From positions 1 through 39,772 of the forward strand of contig CAZNPW010000027.1 in the NCBI GenBank assembly GCA_964575185.1: a DNA stretch of 39,772 bases, read 5' to 3'. This document shows, in pieces, positions 1 through 10,244 of the stretch (positions within the stretch are counted from its first letter, which is position 1; each line of letters opens with the position of its first letter). Source of the DNA: CAZNPW01 sp964575185 (GTDB taxonomy: Bacteria > Pseudomonadota > Alphaproteobacteria > Rhodobacterales > Rhodobacteraceae). The position numbers and the translations under genes are program-made. Below the pieces are notes generated by a model, which had not been told where the DNA came from, searched no databases, and worked only from the letters and a program-made list of their open reading frames with translations.

Positions 1-440
1 AGCCTGCGCCGGAGCCTGCGGCCGGGGAGCCGCCGCCCGACCCCGACGCCGACGCCATCGCGGCGGCGGTGGCGGCGGCCGCGGCGGACACGCCGCAGCC
101 CGCGGCCCCGGCCGGCCCGCCCCTGACCTTCGGCGAGATCGACGGCCTGCGCGCCGGGATCGAGCGCTGCTGGAACGTGGCCGCGCTGTCGTCCGAGGCG
201 CTGCGGGTGCGCGTGACGCTGGCCGTCGAGGTGAACCCCGACGGGCAGCCCGTCGCGGCCAGCATCCGCCGGATCGCCGGATCGGGCGGCAGCGACGTGG
301 CGATCAACGCGGCCTACGAGGCCGCGCGCCGGGCCGTGCTGACCTGCGGCCGCCAGGGTCTGCCGCTTCCGGCCGGCAAATACGACCAGTGGCGCGAGAT
401 GGAGCTGACCTTCGACGCGTCGGGGATGCAGTTCCGGTGA
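1..440 (+). CDS. tolA: TolA C-terminal part (5' end outside window)
   Basis: The reading frame is open from the first bases of the window and ends at TGA 438-440, so only the C-terminal part is present. It starts with an Ala/Pro/Glu-rich stretch typical of the end of the TolA linker (domain II). A compact domain of about 100 residues follows, containing ERCWNV and a VTLAVEVNPDGQPV strand, which resembles TolA domain III. TolA is the inner-membrane protein that spans the periplasm and links TolQR to TolB-Pal, using the proton motive force to keep the outer membrane constricted at division. The assignment rests on this domain plus the directly following tolB, pal and cpoB. An internal GTG at 69 is in frame but is not a credible start. 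Confidence 0.88.
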   Translation, partial: PAPEPAAGEPPPDPDADAIAAAVAAAAADTPQPAAPAGPPLTFGEIDGLRAGIERCWNVAALSSEALRVRVTLAVEVNPDGQPVAASIRRIAGSGGSDVAINAAYEAARRAVLTCGRQGLPLPAGKYDQWREMELTFDASGMQFR

Positions 441-457
441 CCGCGCCCCGCCCCCCT

Positions 458-475
458 GCCGGGAAACGTCCCGGC
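458..475 (+). other. tolA-tolB intergenic hairpin
   Basis: A perfect 7-bp inverted repeat, GCCGGGA / TCCCGGC, with loop AACG lies in the 101-base gap between tolA and tolB. No T-run follows, so it does not look like a full intrinsic terminator. It could be an mRNA processing or stability element within the tol operon. Confidence 0.4.
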
Positions 476-541
476 CCGATCGCCCCGGCCGGAACCCGCC
501 GGATCGCCGCACATTGTCCCCCAGGCCCCGAAGGATTGCCC

Positions 542-1870
542 ATGACCCTTTTCAAGACCCTGCTCCTTGCCGCGACCCTCGCCGTCACCGCCGTCGCCGT
601 GCCCGTGCCGTCGCAGGCCCAGACGACGCCCCTGCGGCTGGACATCACGCGGCCGGTGATCGAGCCGGTGCCGCTGGCGATCCCGCAGTTCGTGGCGGAA
701 AACGCGGCCGCGGCGCAGTATGCCGCCGATCTCACGCGGGTCGTGACGGCGGACCTGACCGGCACGGGGCTGTTCCGCGCGATCGAGCCTGCGTCCTTCA
801 TCAGCGGCATCACGGCCTTCGACGCGCCGGTCGCCTTCAACGACTGGCAGGCGATCAACGCGCAGGGGCTGATCGTGGGCGCGGTGGCGGCGAACGGCGA
901 CCAGATCGTGGTGAAGTTCCGCCTCTTCGACGTCGCCTCGGGCCAGGCCCTGGGCGAGGGGCTGCAGTTCGCGGGCACCCCCGCGACCTGGCGGCGGATG
1001 GCGCACAAGGTCGCCGATGCGGTCTACAGCCGCATCACCGGCGAGACGGGGTATTTCGACACCCGCGTCGTCTTCGTGAGCGAGAGCGGCCCGCGCGACA
1101 ACCGCACCAAGCGGCTGGCGGTCATGGACTACGACGGCGCGAACGTGCAGTTCCTGACCGACGGCGCGTCGCTGGTGCTCGCGCCGCGCTTCTCGCCCGC
1201 GGGCAACGCGATCCTGTTCACGAGCTACGCCTCGGGCTTTCCGCAGATCTACCTCATGGACGTGGGCTCGCTGGCGGTCCGCCAGCTCGAGCGGACGCCG
1301 GGCACGATGACCTTCGCGCCGCGGTTCTCGCCCGACGGCGCGACCGCGGTGTTCAGCCTGGAACGCGGCGGGAACACCGACATCTATGCGCTGGACATCG
1401 CCGGCGGCAGCCTGCGGCAGCTGACCAACGCGCCTTCGATCGAGACCGCGCCGAGCTACTCGCCCGACGGCAGCCAGATCGTGTTCGAGAGCGACCGCAC
1501 CGGCGGCCAGCAGATCTACGTCATGCCGGCCTCGGGGGGCGAGGGCACGCGGATCAGCGCCGGGTCGGGCCGCTACGGCACCCCCGTCTGGTCCCCCCGC
1601 GGCGACCAGATCGCCTTCACCAAGCAGGAGCGCGGGTCGTTCTTCATCGGCGTGATGCGCACGGACGGGTCGGAAGAGGCGCTGCTGACGCGCAGCTACC
1701 TCGATGAAGGCCCGACCTGGTCGCCGAACGGGCGGGTCATCATGTTCACCCGTCAGGCGCCCGGCGGCGATCCGGTGCTGATGAGCGTCGACATCTCGGG
1801 CCGGAACCTGCGGCAGGTCCCGACCGACGGCCCGGCGTCCGATCCCTCGTGGTCGCCGCTGCTGCCGTGA
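542..1870 (+). CDS. tolB: Tol-Pal system protein TolB
   Basis: TolB is a periplasmic beta-propeller protein that binds Pal and the TolA C-terminus. The 442-residue product is the usual family length. ATG 542 is preceded by AAGGA and begins a signal peptide: Lys5, a hydrophobic core, and a likely cleavage after SQA (residue 26). The N-terminal domain (about 27-165) is followed by propeller blades marked by repeated FSPDG/YSPDG/WSPNG motifs with aromatic and Asp positions. The open frame extends upstream to 389, but that extension lacks a ribosome binding site and would bury the signal peptide. tolB sits 101 bases after tolA and 71 bases before pal, as in most proteobacterial tol operons. Confidence 0.96.
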   Translation: MTLFKTLLLAATLAVTAVAVPVPSQAQTTPLRLDITRPVIEPVPLAIPQFVAENAAAAQYAADLTRVVTADLTGTGLFRAIEPASFISGITAFDAPVAFNDWQAINAQGLIVGAVAANGDQIVVKFRLFDVASGQALGEGLQFAGTPATWRRMAHKVADAVYSRITGETGYFDTRVVFVSESGPRDNRTKRLAVMDYDGANVQFLTDGASLVLAPRFSPAGNAILFTSYASGFPQIYLMDVGSLAVRQLERTPGTMTFAPRFSPDGATAVFSLERGGNTDIYALDIAGGSLRQLTNAPSIETAPSYSPDGSQIVFESDRTGGQQIYVMPASGGEGTRISAGSGRYGTPVWSPRGDQIAFTKQERGSFFIGVMRTDGSEEALLTRSYLDEGPTWSPNGRVIMFTRQAPGGDPVLMSVDISGRNLRQVPTDGPASDPSWSPLLP

Positions 1871-1941
1871 GGCCCCGACGATTCCCTTGACGCCCCGACC
1901 GTGATACTGTTTCCGACAGCGAGCCAACGAAGGAGGCCAAG

Positions 1942-2457
1942 ATGGCCCTGACCCACAAGATCCTGTTCTTGACCGTCGCATTCGGCCTTGCCGCCTGCCA
2001 GAACCCCGACCGCTACGGCACGGGATCGCCGCTCGACCCGAACGCGGGCGGCATCGCCACCGGCCCGCTGGGCGACCCGAGCGATCCGCGGTCGATCGCC
2101 TACTTCAACCAGTCGGTCGGCGACCGGGTGTTCTTCGCGCTGAACCAGTCGACGCTCAGCGAGCAGGCGCGCGTCACGCTGGTCGCCCAGGCGCAGTGGC
2201 TGACCGCGAACCCCGACTATGCGGTCATCATCGAAGGCCACGCCGACGAGCAGGGCACGCGCGAATACAACCTGGCGCTCGGGGCGCGGCGGGCAAGCGC
2301 GGTGCAGGACTTCCTGATCTCGCAGGGGGTGTCGGCCGCCCGGATGCGCACGGTCAGCTACGGCAAGGAGCGCCCCGTCGCGGTCTGCCCGAACGAAAGC
2401 TGCTTCAGCCAGAACCGCCGCGCGGTGACGGTGCTGTCGATGGGCGTGGGGGCCTGA
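1942..2457 (+). CDS. pal: Peptidoglycan-associated lipoprotein Pal
   Basis: Pal is an outer-membrane lipoprotein that binds peptidoglycan and TolB. The 171-residue product has a signal peptide ending in the lipobox LAAC, with Cys19 as the lipidation site. A Gly/Pro-rich linker is followed by an OmpA-like domain containing the motif EGHADEQGTREYNLALG and the ARRA segment expected to contact diaminopimelate. The start is fixed by a strong AAGGAGG at 1930-1936, five bases before ATG. The gene is followed after two bases by the likely TTG start of cpoB, which suggests translational coupling. Confidence 0.96.
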   Translation: MALTHKILFLTVAFGLAACQNPDRYGTGSPLDPNAGGIATGPLGDPSDPRSIAYFNQSVGDRVFFALNQSTLSEQARVTLVAQAQWLTANPDYAVIIEGHADEQGTREYNLALGARRASAVQDFLISQGVSAARMRTVSYGKERPVAVCPNESCFSQNRRAVTVLSMGVGA

Positions 2458-2459
2458 CC

Positions 2460-3251
2460 TTGCGCGGCGCGCTGCTGGCCCTCATGCTGACCGTCAGTCC
2501 CGCCGCCGCGCAGGACAACCTGGCCGACATCCGGGCGCAGATCGGCACGCTCGCCGGGCAGTTCAACGCGCTGAAGGCCGAGCTGGTGGCCACCGGGGCC
2601 GCCGCCAGCGGCGCCGCCGGGGGCGACGCGCTGCAGCGGCTGGACGCGATCGAGGCCGAGCTGGCGCGGCTGACCGCGCGGACCGAGGAGGTCGAGCTGC
2701 GCCTGAACCGCGTCGTGCAGGACGGCACGACGCAGCTGAACGACCTGCAGTTCCGCGTCTGCGAGCTCGAGCCGGGTTGCGACGTGATGGCGCTGCCCGA
2801 CCTGACGCTGGGCGGGGCGGCGCCCGCCGCCGCCGCGGTCGCCGTGCCCCCCGACGCGCCGCCCACGACCGTCGCGGAGCAGCAGGACTTCGACCGGGCG
2901 CGCGAGGCGCTGGGACAGGGTGACTTCCAGACCGCCGCCGAGCTCTTCGCGGCCTTCGGCCAGGCCTACCCGGGCAGCCCCCTGATGGCCGAGGCGCAGG
3001 TCCTGCGCGGCGACGCGCTGGCGGGGCTTGCCGATACCGCCAATGCGGCGCGCGCGTATCTCGACGCCTTCTCGGGCGATCCGACCGGGCCGAAGGCGGG
3101 CGAGGCGCTGTTCAAGCTCGGCCAGGGGCTGGGCGAGCTGGGGCAGACCGCCGACGCCTGCACCACGCTGGCCGAGGTGGGCGTGCGGTTTCCCGGCACC
3201 ATCGACGCGACGAACGCGACCGTGGCGATGCAGGGGCTGGGGTGTCCCTGA
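2460..3251 (+). CDS. cpoB: Cell division coordinator CpoB (YbgF)
   Basis: CpoB is a periplasmic TPR protein that coordinates Tol-Pal with peptidoglycan synthesis at the septum. The TTG at 2460, just after the pal stop, gives a 263-residue protein with a short signal peptide (Arg2, hydrophobic core, AAA-QD cleavage near residue 17). The later ATG 2484 would lack the positive N-terminus. Residues about 20-95 are Ala/Leu/Glu-rich and look like the trimerising coiled coil. The C-terminal half carries TPR-type repeats (EALGQGDFQTAAELFAAF and following). Its last bases overlap tilS by 10 nt. Two Cys flank the linker (CELEPGC). Confidence 0.9.
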   Translation: MRGALLALMLTVSPAAAQDNLADIRAQIGTLAGQFNALKAELVATGAAASGAAGGDALQRLDAIEAELARLTARTEEVELRLNRVVQDGTTQLNDLQFRVCELEPGCDVMALPDLTLGGAAPAAAAVAVPPDAPPTTVAEQQDFDRAREALGQGDFQTAAELFAAFGQAYPGSPLMAEAQVLRGDALAGLADTANAARAYLDAFSGDPTGPKAGEALFKLGQGLGELGQTADACTTLAEVGVRFPGTIDATNATVAMQGLGCP

Positions 3252-4444
3252 CCGACGCGGAGCTTCTGCACCTCGTCGCCGACGCCGCCCCGCCCGGCCC
3301 GCTCGCCATCGCCGTCTCGGGCGGCGGCGACAGCATGGCGCTTCTCGACCTCGCCATCCGCAGCCGCCCCGAGGGGCTGCAGGCCGTCACCGTCGACCAC
3401 GGCCTGCGGCGCGCGTCGGCCGACGAGGCGGCGTCGGTCGCGTCGATCTGCGCGGCGCGGGCGGTGCCCCACAGCATCCTGCGCTGGACGGACCGCGGGT
3501 CCCGGGGCAACGCGATGGACCTCGCCCGTCGGGCGCGCGCAGACCTGATCGGACGGTGGGCCGGAAGCCGGGGGATCGGCCATGTGCTGACCGGCCATAC
3601 GATCGACGATGCGGCCGAGACGTTCCTGATGAACCTCGCCCGGAAATCGGGGAGCAACGGACTTTGCGGGATGCGCCCGACCTGGCAAGGCCAAGGGGTG
3701 CGGTGGCATCGGCCGCTGCTGTCGGTCGGCCGCGCGCGGCTGCGGGACTACCTGCGGGCCCGCGGCCTCTGGTGGATCGACGATCCGTGGAACGCCGACG
3801 ACCGGTTCACCCGCAGCCGTGCCCGGAAGGCGCTGGACGCCTTGCGCCCGCTGGGCGTCACCCCCGAGACGATCGCCCGCAGCGCGGCGATCCTGCGCGA
3901 AGAACACGACGCGGTGTCCGAAGCGGTCGCGATCGCGGCGTCGGTCCATGTCGTGACCCCCGCCGGGGCCGCCATGTGCGCCCGCGACGTGCTGCTGGGC
4001 CTGGACGCCCAGATCAGGCGCCGACTGCTGCTCGCGATCCTGCGCTGGATCGGCGGACATCCCCTGCCGCCGCGCGGACGAACCCTGGAGAACCTTTCCG
4101 CGGCCATCGCCGCCCGACGCGATGCGACGCTTTGCGGTGTCCGCTTTTCCAGCCCGGACGACCTGGTCGTCGCCAGCCGCGAGCCGCGGGCGATCCGGCC
4201 CGGCCACCCCTGGGACGGCCGCTGGCGCATCGCCGGACCCGGCGGGGCCGAGGTGCGGGCCGTCGGGGCGGGGCTGCGGCAGGTCCCGGGCTGGCGCGCC
4301 ACCGGCCTCGCGCGGCAGGTGCTGGCCGTCACCCCGGGCCTCTGGCAGGGCGACCGCCTCGTCGCCGCCCCCGCGGCCGGCTGGCCGCAGGGCTGGTCGG
4401 CAGAGATCGTCCTGCCGCTTCAGGCCATCATAAAGGCGCATTGA
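3242..4444 (+). CDS. tilS: tRNA(Ile)-lysidine synthase TilS
   Basis: TilS attaches lysine to C34 of the CAU-anticodon tRNA(Ile), using ATP, and so changes both codon and amino acid identity. The 400-residue product starts at GTG 3242 inside the end of cpoB. The PP-loop ATP-binding motif SGGGDS is at residues 26-31 and is followed by VDHGLR and a GHTIDDAAET segment, all typical of the N-terminal catalytic domain. The C-terminal third is less conserved, as is usual in alphaproteobacteria. The order pal-cpoB-tilS-ftsH is common in this class. Confidence 0.93.
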   Translation: MSLTDAELLHLVADAAPPGPLAIAVSGGGDSMALLDLAIRSRPEGLQAVTVDHGLRRASADEAASVASICAARAVPHSILRWTDRGSRGNAMDLARRARADLIGRWAGSRGIGHVLTGHTIDDAAETFLMNLARKSGSNGLCGMRPTWQGQGVRWHRPLLSVGRARLRDYLRARGLWWIDDPWNADDRFTRSRARKALDALRPLGVTPETIARSAAILREEHDAVSEAVAIAASVHVVTPAGAAMCARDVLLGLDAQIRRRLLLAILRWIGGHPLPPRGRTLENLSAAIAARRDATLCGVRFSSPDDLVVASREPRAIRPGHPWDGRWRIAGPGGAEVRAVGAGLRQVPGWRATGLARQVLAVTPGLWQGDRLVAAPAAGWPQGWSAEIVLPLQAIIKAH

Positions 4445-4468
4445 ACCCGGCTGTCTTATCTCTATCTT
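4441..4468 (+). promoter_or_regulatory. Candidate sigma70 promoter of ftsH
   Basis: TTGAAC at 4441-4446 and TATCTT at 4463-4468 are separated by 16 bases; each matches four of six consensus positions. The -35 overlaps the tilS stop codon and the -10 lies about 54 bases before the likely ftsH start. The stretch is locally AT-rich compared with its surroundings. Confidence 0.42.
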
Positions 4469-4521
4469 AACGGAAGGCGCGCTATCCGTTGCGGGTGGCG
4501 CCGGTGATGGAGTCTCCCCCC

Positions 4522-6435
<1,914 letters not shown>

Positions 6436-6460
6436 CGCCGTCCGGCACGGACGAACCTCA

Positions 6461-6485
6461 GGGGCGCCCCGACCGGGCGCCCCTT
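6461..6485 (+). terminator. Intrinsic-terminator-like hairpin after ftsH
   Basis: A perfect 9-bp stem (GGGGCGCCC / GGGCGCCCC) with loop CGACC is followed by TT. The T-tract is short, as is often seen in high-GC genomes. It ends eight bases before the ribosome binding site of the next gene, so it could also mask that site. Confidence 0.55.
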
Positions 6486-6504
6486 CGTCACGAAGGAGTT
6501 GCCG

Positions 6505-7098
6505 ATGCCCGCCTTGATTCCCACCGACCACCTGGGCACCGTGGTCTGGCTGGGCGTGCAGCGCGTGCCGGTCGGCCGCGACCTCGTCATCCACGGCGAA
6601 GCCGTGGCCGAGATGCCCCTGACCTTCGCGGGCTTTCCCGACGAAATCCACGCCGGCCTGACGCGCGAGGCCTGCAGCCGCGTGACGGCCCAGCACCCCA
6701 AGGGCACCCCGATCCGCAACGTCCGCCAGGTCAGCCTCGTCGGGGCCGAGGACATGGCCGCGGTCGCAACCCGGCTCGGCCTTCCACGGATCGACTACGC
6801 GCAGGTCGGCGCGTCGGTCGTGGTCGAGGGGATCCCGGACTTCACCTACCTGCCCCCGTCGTCCCGGCTGCAGGGGCCGGACGGGGTGACGCTGGTCGTC
6901 GACATGGAGAACCTGCCCTGCATCGAACCCGCGAAGACGATCGAGGCCGCGCACCCGGGCCACGGCAAGGCCTTCAAGGAGGCCGCGCGCGGCAAGCGCG
7001 GCGTCACCGCCTGGGTCGAACGCGAGGGCACGCTGCGGGTCGGCGACATCCTGCGGCTGCACGTCCCGGCGCAGCGGGCGTGGTCGCCTAAAGGATGA
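6505..7098 (+). CDS. MOSC domain-containing protein
   Basis: MOSC domains are the molybdenum-cofactor sulfurase C-terminal fold, found in sulfur-carrying or Mo-binding proteins such as YiiM, mARC and moaA-linked MOSC proteins. The 197-residue product is a stand-alone MOSC domain. The conserved cysteine is in NLPCIEP, within the sulfur-binding loop, and the segment IRNVRQVSLV precedes it. AAGGAG at 6493-6498, six bases upstream, supports ATG 6505 over TTG 6499. The C-terminal WVEREGTLRVGDILRL strand is typical of the family. The gene ends convergently with the RTX gene, overlapping by 11 bases. The true substrate is unknown. Confidence 0.82.
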   Translation: MPALIPTDHLGTVVWLGVQRVPVGRDLVIHGEAVAEMPLTFAGFPDEIHAGLTREACSRVTAQHPKGTPIRNVRQVSLVGAEDMAAVATRLGLPRIDYAQVGASVVVEGIPDFTYLPPSSRLQGPDGVTLVVDMENLPCIEPAKTIEAAHPGHGKAFKEAARGKRGVTAWVEREGTLRVGDILRLHVPAQRAWSPKG

Positions 7099-8341
7099 AG
7101 TCGGCCGCGATCAGCCGCGGCACGTCCAGCACCAGCACCGCGAAATCTGCCCGGCGGTCGCCGTTCACGTCGCCGAGCACCAGGACGTTCGCGCCCGCGT
7201 CGACGACGCGCAGGTCTCCGCGCGCCCCGGTGAACGCGGCCCCGCCGATGAAGTCGAAGGCCTGGTTGCCCGCGCCGACTTGCGCATCGATCCCCGACAG
7301 GTCGATCCTGTCGCCCTGCGCGCGCCTGAAGTCCGCGATTCGGTCGCGCCCGGCCAGCGCGACGGTGCTATCCGCGATGCTGCGGAAGACGAAACGGTCG
7401 GCCCCCGTGCCCCCGGTCAGAAGGTCGGCCCCGGTGCCCCCCGCCAGGAGATCGGCCCCGATGCCCCCCTCGATCCGGTCCCGGCCCGCCCCGCCGTCGA
7501 GGCTGTCGTTGCCGAGACCGCCCGTCAGGATGTCATCGCCGTTTTGGCCCAGAATCGTGTCCTGCCCGGCGTCCCCCTGGCCCGTATCGTCCCCCCCTCC
7601 GAGCAGCAGCCGGTCGTCCCCCGCAAACCCCCGGAACAGCCCGGCGTTGTAGTCGAAGGCGATCGTCCCCTGCACGCTGTCGACCAGCCGGTCGTTGAAG
7701 TCGCTGCCCCAGAGGTCGCGGATGCCGTTGATCCGGTCCCCCGCCGCGTCGCCGCCCGTGGCCGTCGTGGTGCTGCCGTAAGTGATCGTCACCTGTACCC
7801 CCGCCGACGACCCGCGCCAGGCGGCGGTGTCGCCCGCCTCCGACCCGCCGGAAAGGCTGTCGGCCCCGGCACCGCCCGTCAGCGTATCGGTGCCCTCGTT
7901 GCCGTTGATCGTGTCCTCGCCCGCGCCGCCGAACAGCTGGTCGTCGTCATAGGACCCAGACAGAAGGTCGCCGCCCGCGCCGCCGAAGATCGTGTCGTCG
8001 GCCGCCCCGCCGTCGATCGTGTCGGACATTCCGACGAAGCTGTCGAGTGCGTCGCCATAGAGGATGTTGCCGACCTCGTTGCCCGAAATCCAGTCGGTGC
8101 CGTCGCTGCCGCGGGCATTCTCGATCAGACCGTTCACGACCAGCGACGCGCCCGCGTTGGCCTCGTAGAAGTAGAACCCCCGCGCCGCGGACGATACGCC
8201 ATCCGCGACGACCCAGTTCAGCCGGATTTCGGTGTCCTCGCCGTAGACGCCCTGGAAGACCAGCCAGTCGCTGCCCGACCCGTCGTCGGTGACGGTCCGG
8301 TCCTGGCCCACGGGGGAATCGATGATGTAGATGTTGTCCAC
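7088..8341 (-). CDS. RTX repeat calcium-binding protein, probable type I secreted
   Basis: The 417-residue product contains many nonapeptide RTX repeats of the form GGxGxDxL (roughly residues 100-200 and 245-320), which form calcium-binding beta-rolls outside the cell. A C-terminal domain resembling the serralysin M10 C-terminus follows, starting near GADRFVFRSIADS. The extreme C-terminus is hydrophobic (DFIL), as in type I secretion substrates. There is no N-terminal signal peptide and no recognisable protease motif such as HExxH. I chose GTG 8341 because AGGAGG lies eight bases upstream. No type I ABC/MFP genes are nearby. Its role may be surface layer, adhesion or matrix; this is a guess. 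Confidence 0.85.
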   Translation of the reverse strand: MDNIYIIDSPVGQDRTVTDDGSGSDWLVFQGVYGEDTEIRLNWVVADGVSSAARGFYFYEANAGASLVVNGLIENARGSDGTDWISGNEVGNILYGDALDSFVGMSDTIDGGAADDTIFGGAGGDLLSGSYDDDQLFGGAGEDTINGNEGTDTLTGGAGADSLSGGSEAGDTAAWRGSSAGVQVTITYGSTTTATGGDAAGDRINGIRDLWGSDFNDRLVDSVQGTIAFDYNAGLFRGFAGDDRLLLGGGDDTGQGDAGQDTILGQNGDDILTGGLGNDSLDGGAGRDRIEGGIGADLLAGGTGADLLTGGTGADRFVFRSIADSTVALAGRDRIADFRRAQGDRIDLSGIDAQVGAGNQAFDFIGGAAFTGARGDLRVVDAGANVLVLGDVNGDRRADFAVLVLDVPRLIAADFIL

Positions 8342-8359
8342 GGGCCGCACCTCCTGCCT

Positions 8360-8373
8360 GTAGCGGACGCTAC
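8360..8373. promoter_or_regulatory. 14-bp palindrome upstream of the RTX gene
   Basis: GTAGCG and CGCTAC are separated by GA. The site lies 19-32 bases upstream of the RTX start, in the 190-base divergent region between the RTX gene and fhs. It could be an operator or a 5'-UTR hairpin; the sequence alone does not decide. Confidence 0.3.
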
Positions 8374-8531
8374 GGGGCCGAGTGTGCGCCCTCATACCCC
8401 AAACGGGTGATGCGGCGTCTCACCGCAGGCGCAAGCGGTGCCGGCAGGACGAAATCCGCCACAACCCGTCGCAATCGCACCGCGCGCCGGGCCGCGCCCC
8501 GCTATGCCTGCCCCCGACAGGAGACCGCGCC

Positions 8532-10199
8532 ATGGCCAAGACCGACATCGAGATCGCCCGCGAGGCGAAGAAGCAGCCGATCACGGAGATCGGCGCGAAG
8601 CTCGGCATTCCGGTCGGCAGCCTCCTGCCCTATGGCCATGACAAGGCCAAGGTCGGGCAGGACTTCATCCGCTCCCTCGGCGACCGCCCCGACGGCAAGC
8701 TGATCCTCGTGACCGCGATCAACCCGACCCCGGCGGGCGAGGGCAAGACGACCACCACCGTCGGGCTCGGCGACGGGCTGAACCGGATCGGCAGGCGCGC
8801 CGTCGTCTGCATCCGCGAAGCGAGCCTCGGCCCCAACTTCGGGATGAAGGGCGGCGCGGCGGGCGGCGGCTATGCGCAGGTCGTGCCGATGGAGGAGATG
8901 AACCTCCACTTCACCGGCGACTTCCACGCCATCACCAGTGCCCACAACCTGTTGTCGGCGATGATCGACAACCACATCTACTGGGGAAACAGCCTGGATA
9001 TCGACGAACGCCGCATCGTCTGGCGGCGGGTGATGGACATGAACGACCGCGCGCTGCGCGACATCGTGGTCAGCCTCGGCGGCGTCGCGAACGGGTTCCC
9101 GCGGCAGACGGGCTTCGACATCACGGTGGCGAGCGAGGTCATGGCGATCCTCTGCCTGTCGAAGGATCTCGCCGACCTGCAGGAGCGGCTCGGCGCGATC
9201 GTCGTCGCCTATACGCGCGACAAGGCACCCGTCTACGCCCGCGACCTGAAGGCCGACGGTGCAATGACGGTTCTCTTGAAGGACGCGATGCAGCCGAACC
9301 TGGTGCAGACGCTGGAGAACAACCCGGCCTTCGTGCACGGCGGCCCGTTCGCCAACATCGCGCATGGCTGCAACAGCGTCATCGCCACCACGACGGCGCT
9401 GAAGCTGGGCGAGTATGTGGTGACCGAGGCGGGCTTTGGCGCCGATCTGGGCGCCGAGAAGTTCTTCGACATCAAGTGCCGCAAGGCGGGGCTGAAGCCC
9501 GCGGCGGCGGTGATCGTCGCCACGGTGCGGGCGATGAAGATGAACGGCGGGGTGGCGAAGGCCGACCTCGGTTCGGAAAATGTAAGTGCGGTTCAGAAGG
9601 GCTGCCCGAACCTCGGCCGCCACATTGCAAACGTGAAAGGCTTCGGCGTGCCGGTCGTGGTGGCGATCAACCACTTCTTCTCGGACACCGAGGCCGAGAT
9701 CGCCGCCGTCAAGGCCTATGTCGCCGAGCAGGGGGCCGAGGCGATCCTGTGCCGGCACTGGGCGCAGGGGTCGGCCGGCATCGAGGACCTGGCGCGCAAG
9801 GTCGTCGATCTCGCGGAAAAGCCAAGCAATTTCGCGCCGCTCTACCCCGACGACATGGGCCTTTTCCAGAAGGTCGAGACGATCGCCAAGCGCATCTATC
9901 ACGCCGACGAGGTCATCGCCGACAAGGCGATCCGCGACCAGCTGAAGGCGTGGGAGGCCGCGGGCTACGGCCACCTGCCGATCTGCATCGCCAAGACGCA
10001 GTATTCCTTCACCACCGACCCCACCGTGCGCGGGGCACCGACCGGGCACACCGTGCCCGTCCGCGAGGTGCGCCTGTCGGCCGGCGCGGGCTTCGTCGTG
10101 GTGATCTGCGGCGAGATCATGACGATGCCCGGCCTGCCCAAGGTGCCGAGCGCCGAGGTCATCCGCCTGAACGAAGGCTTCGTCGAGGGGCTGTTCTGA
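8532..10199 (+). CDS. fhs: Formate-tetrahydrofolate ligase
   Basis: Fhs joins formate and tetrahydrofolate with ATP to give 10-formyl-THF; in methyl-group-using marine bacteria it can run in reverse to release formate. The 555-residue product is full length. The P-loop-like GEGKTTTT is at residues 69-76, and the segments ASLGPNFGMKGGAAGGG and PALGTHP-type surroundings are as expected for the family. ATG 8532 gives the typical N-terminus and is preceded by CAGGAGA. The chorismate-mutase-like gene and folD follow on the same strand, so the three probably form an operon for one-carbon metabolism. Confidence 0.96.
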   Translation: MAKTDIEIAREAKKQPITEIGAKLGIPVGSLLPYGHDKAKVGQDFIRSLGDRPDGKLILVTAINPTPAGEGKTTTTVGLGDGLNRIGRRAVVCIREASLGPNFGMKGGAAGGGYAQVVPMEEMNLHFTGDFHAITSAHNLLSAMIDNHIYWGNSLDIDERRIVWRRVMDMNDRALRDIVVSLGGVANGFPRQTGFDITVASEVMAILCLSKDLADLQERLGAIVVAYTRDKAPVYARDLKADGAMTVLLKDAMQPNLVQTLENNPAFVHGGPFANIAHGCNSVIATTTALKLGEYVVTEAGFGADLGAEKFFDIKCRKAGLKPAAAVIVATVRAMKMNGGVAKADLGSENVSAVQKGCPNLGRHIANVKGFGVPVVVAINHFFSDTEAEIAAVKAYVAEQGAEAILCRHWAQGSAGIEDLARKVVDLAEKPSNFAPLYPDDMGLFQKVETIAKRIYHADEVIADKAIRDQLKAWEAAGYGHLPICIAKTQYSFTTDPTVRGAPTGHTVPVREVRLSAGAGFVVVICGEIMTMPGLPKVPSAEVIRLNEGFVEGLF

Positions 10200-10244
10200 T
10201 CCCGCGCGCGGCGTGCTATCAGCCGCCCCGAAGGGGGCAAGTCC

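Noticed and set aside
1887..1910. TTGACG as the -35 of a pal promoter
   Set aside because: The only -10-like sequence (GATACT) is 10 bases away, far too close; no acceptable partner at 16-18 bases.
314..1981. 555-codon minus-strand frame opposite tolB
   Set aside because: Antisense shadow of a well-conserved gene; the translation is arginine-rich without domain motifs.
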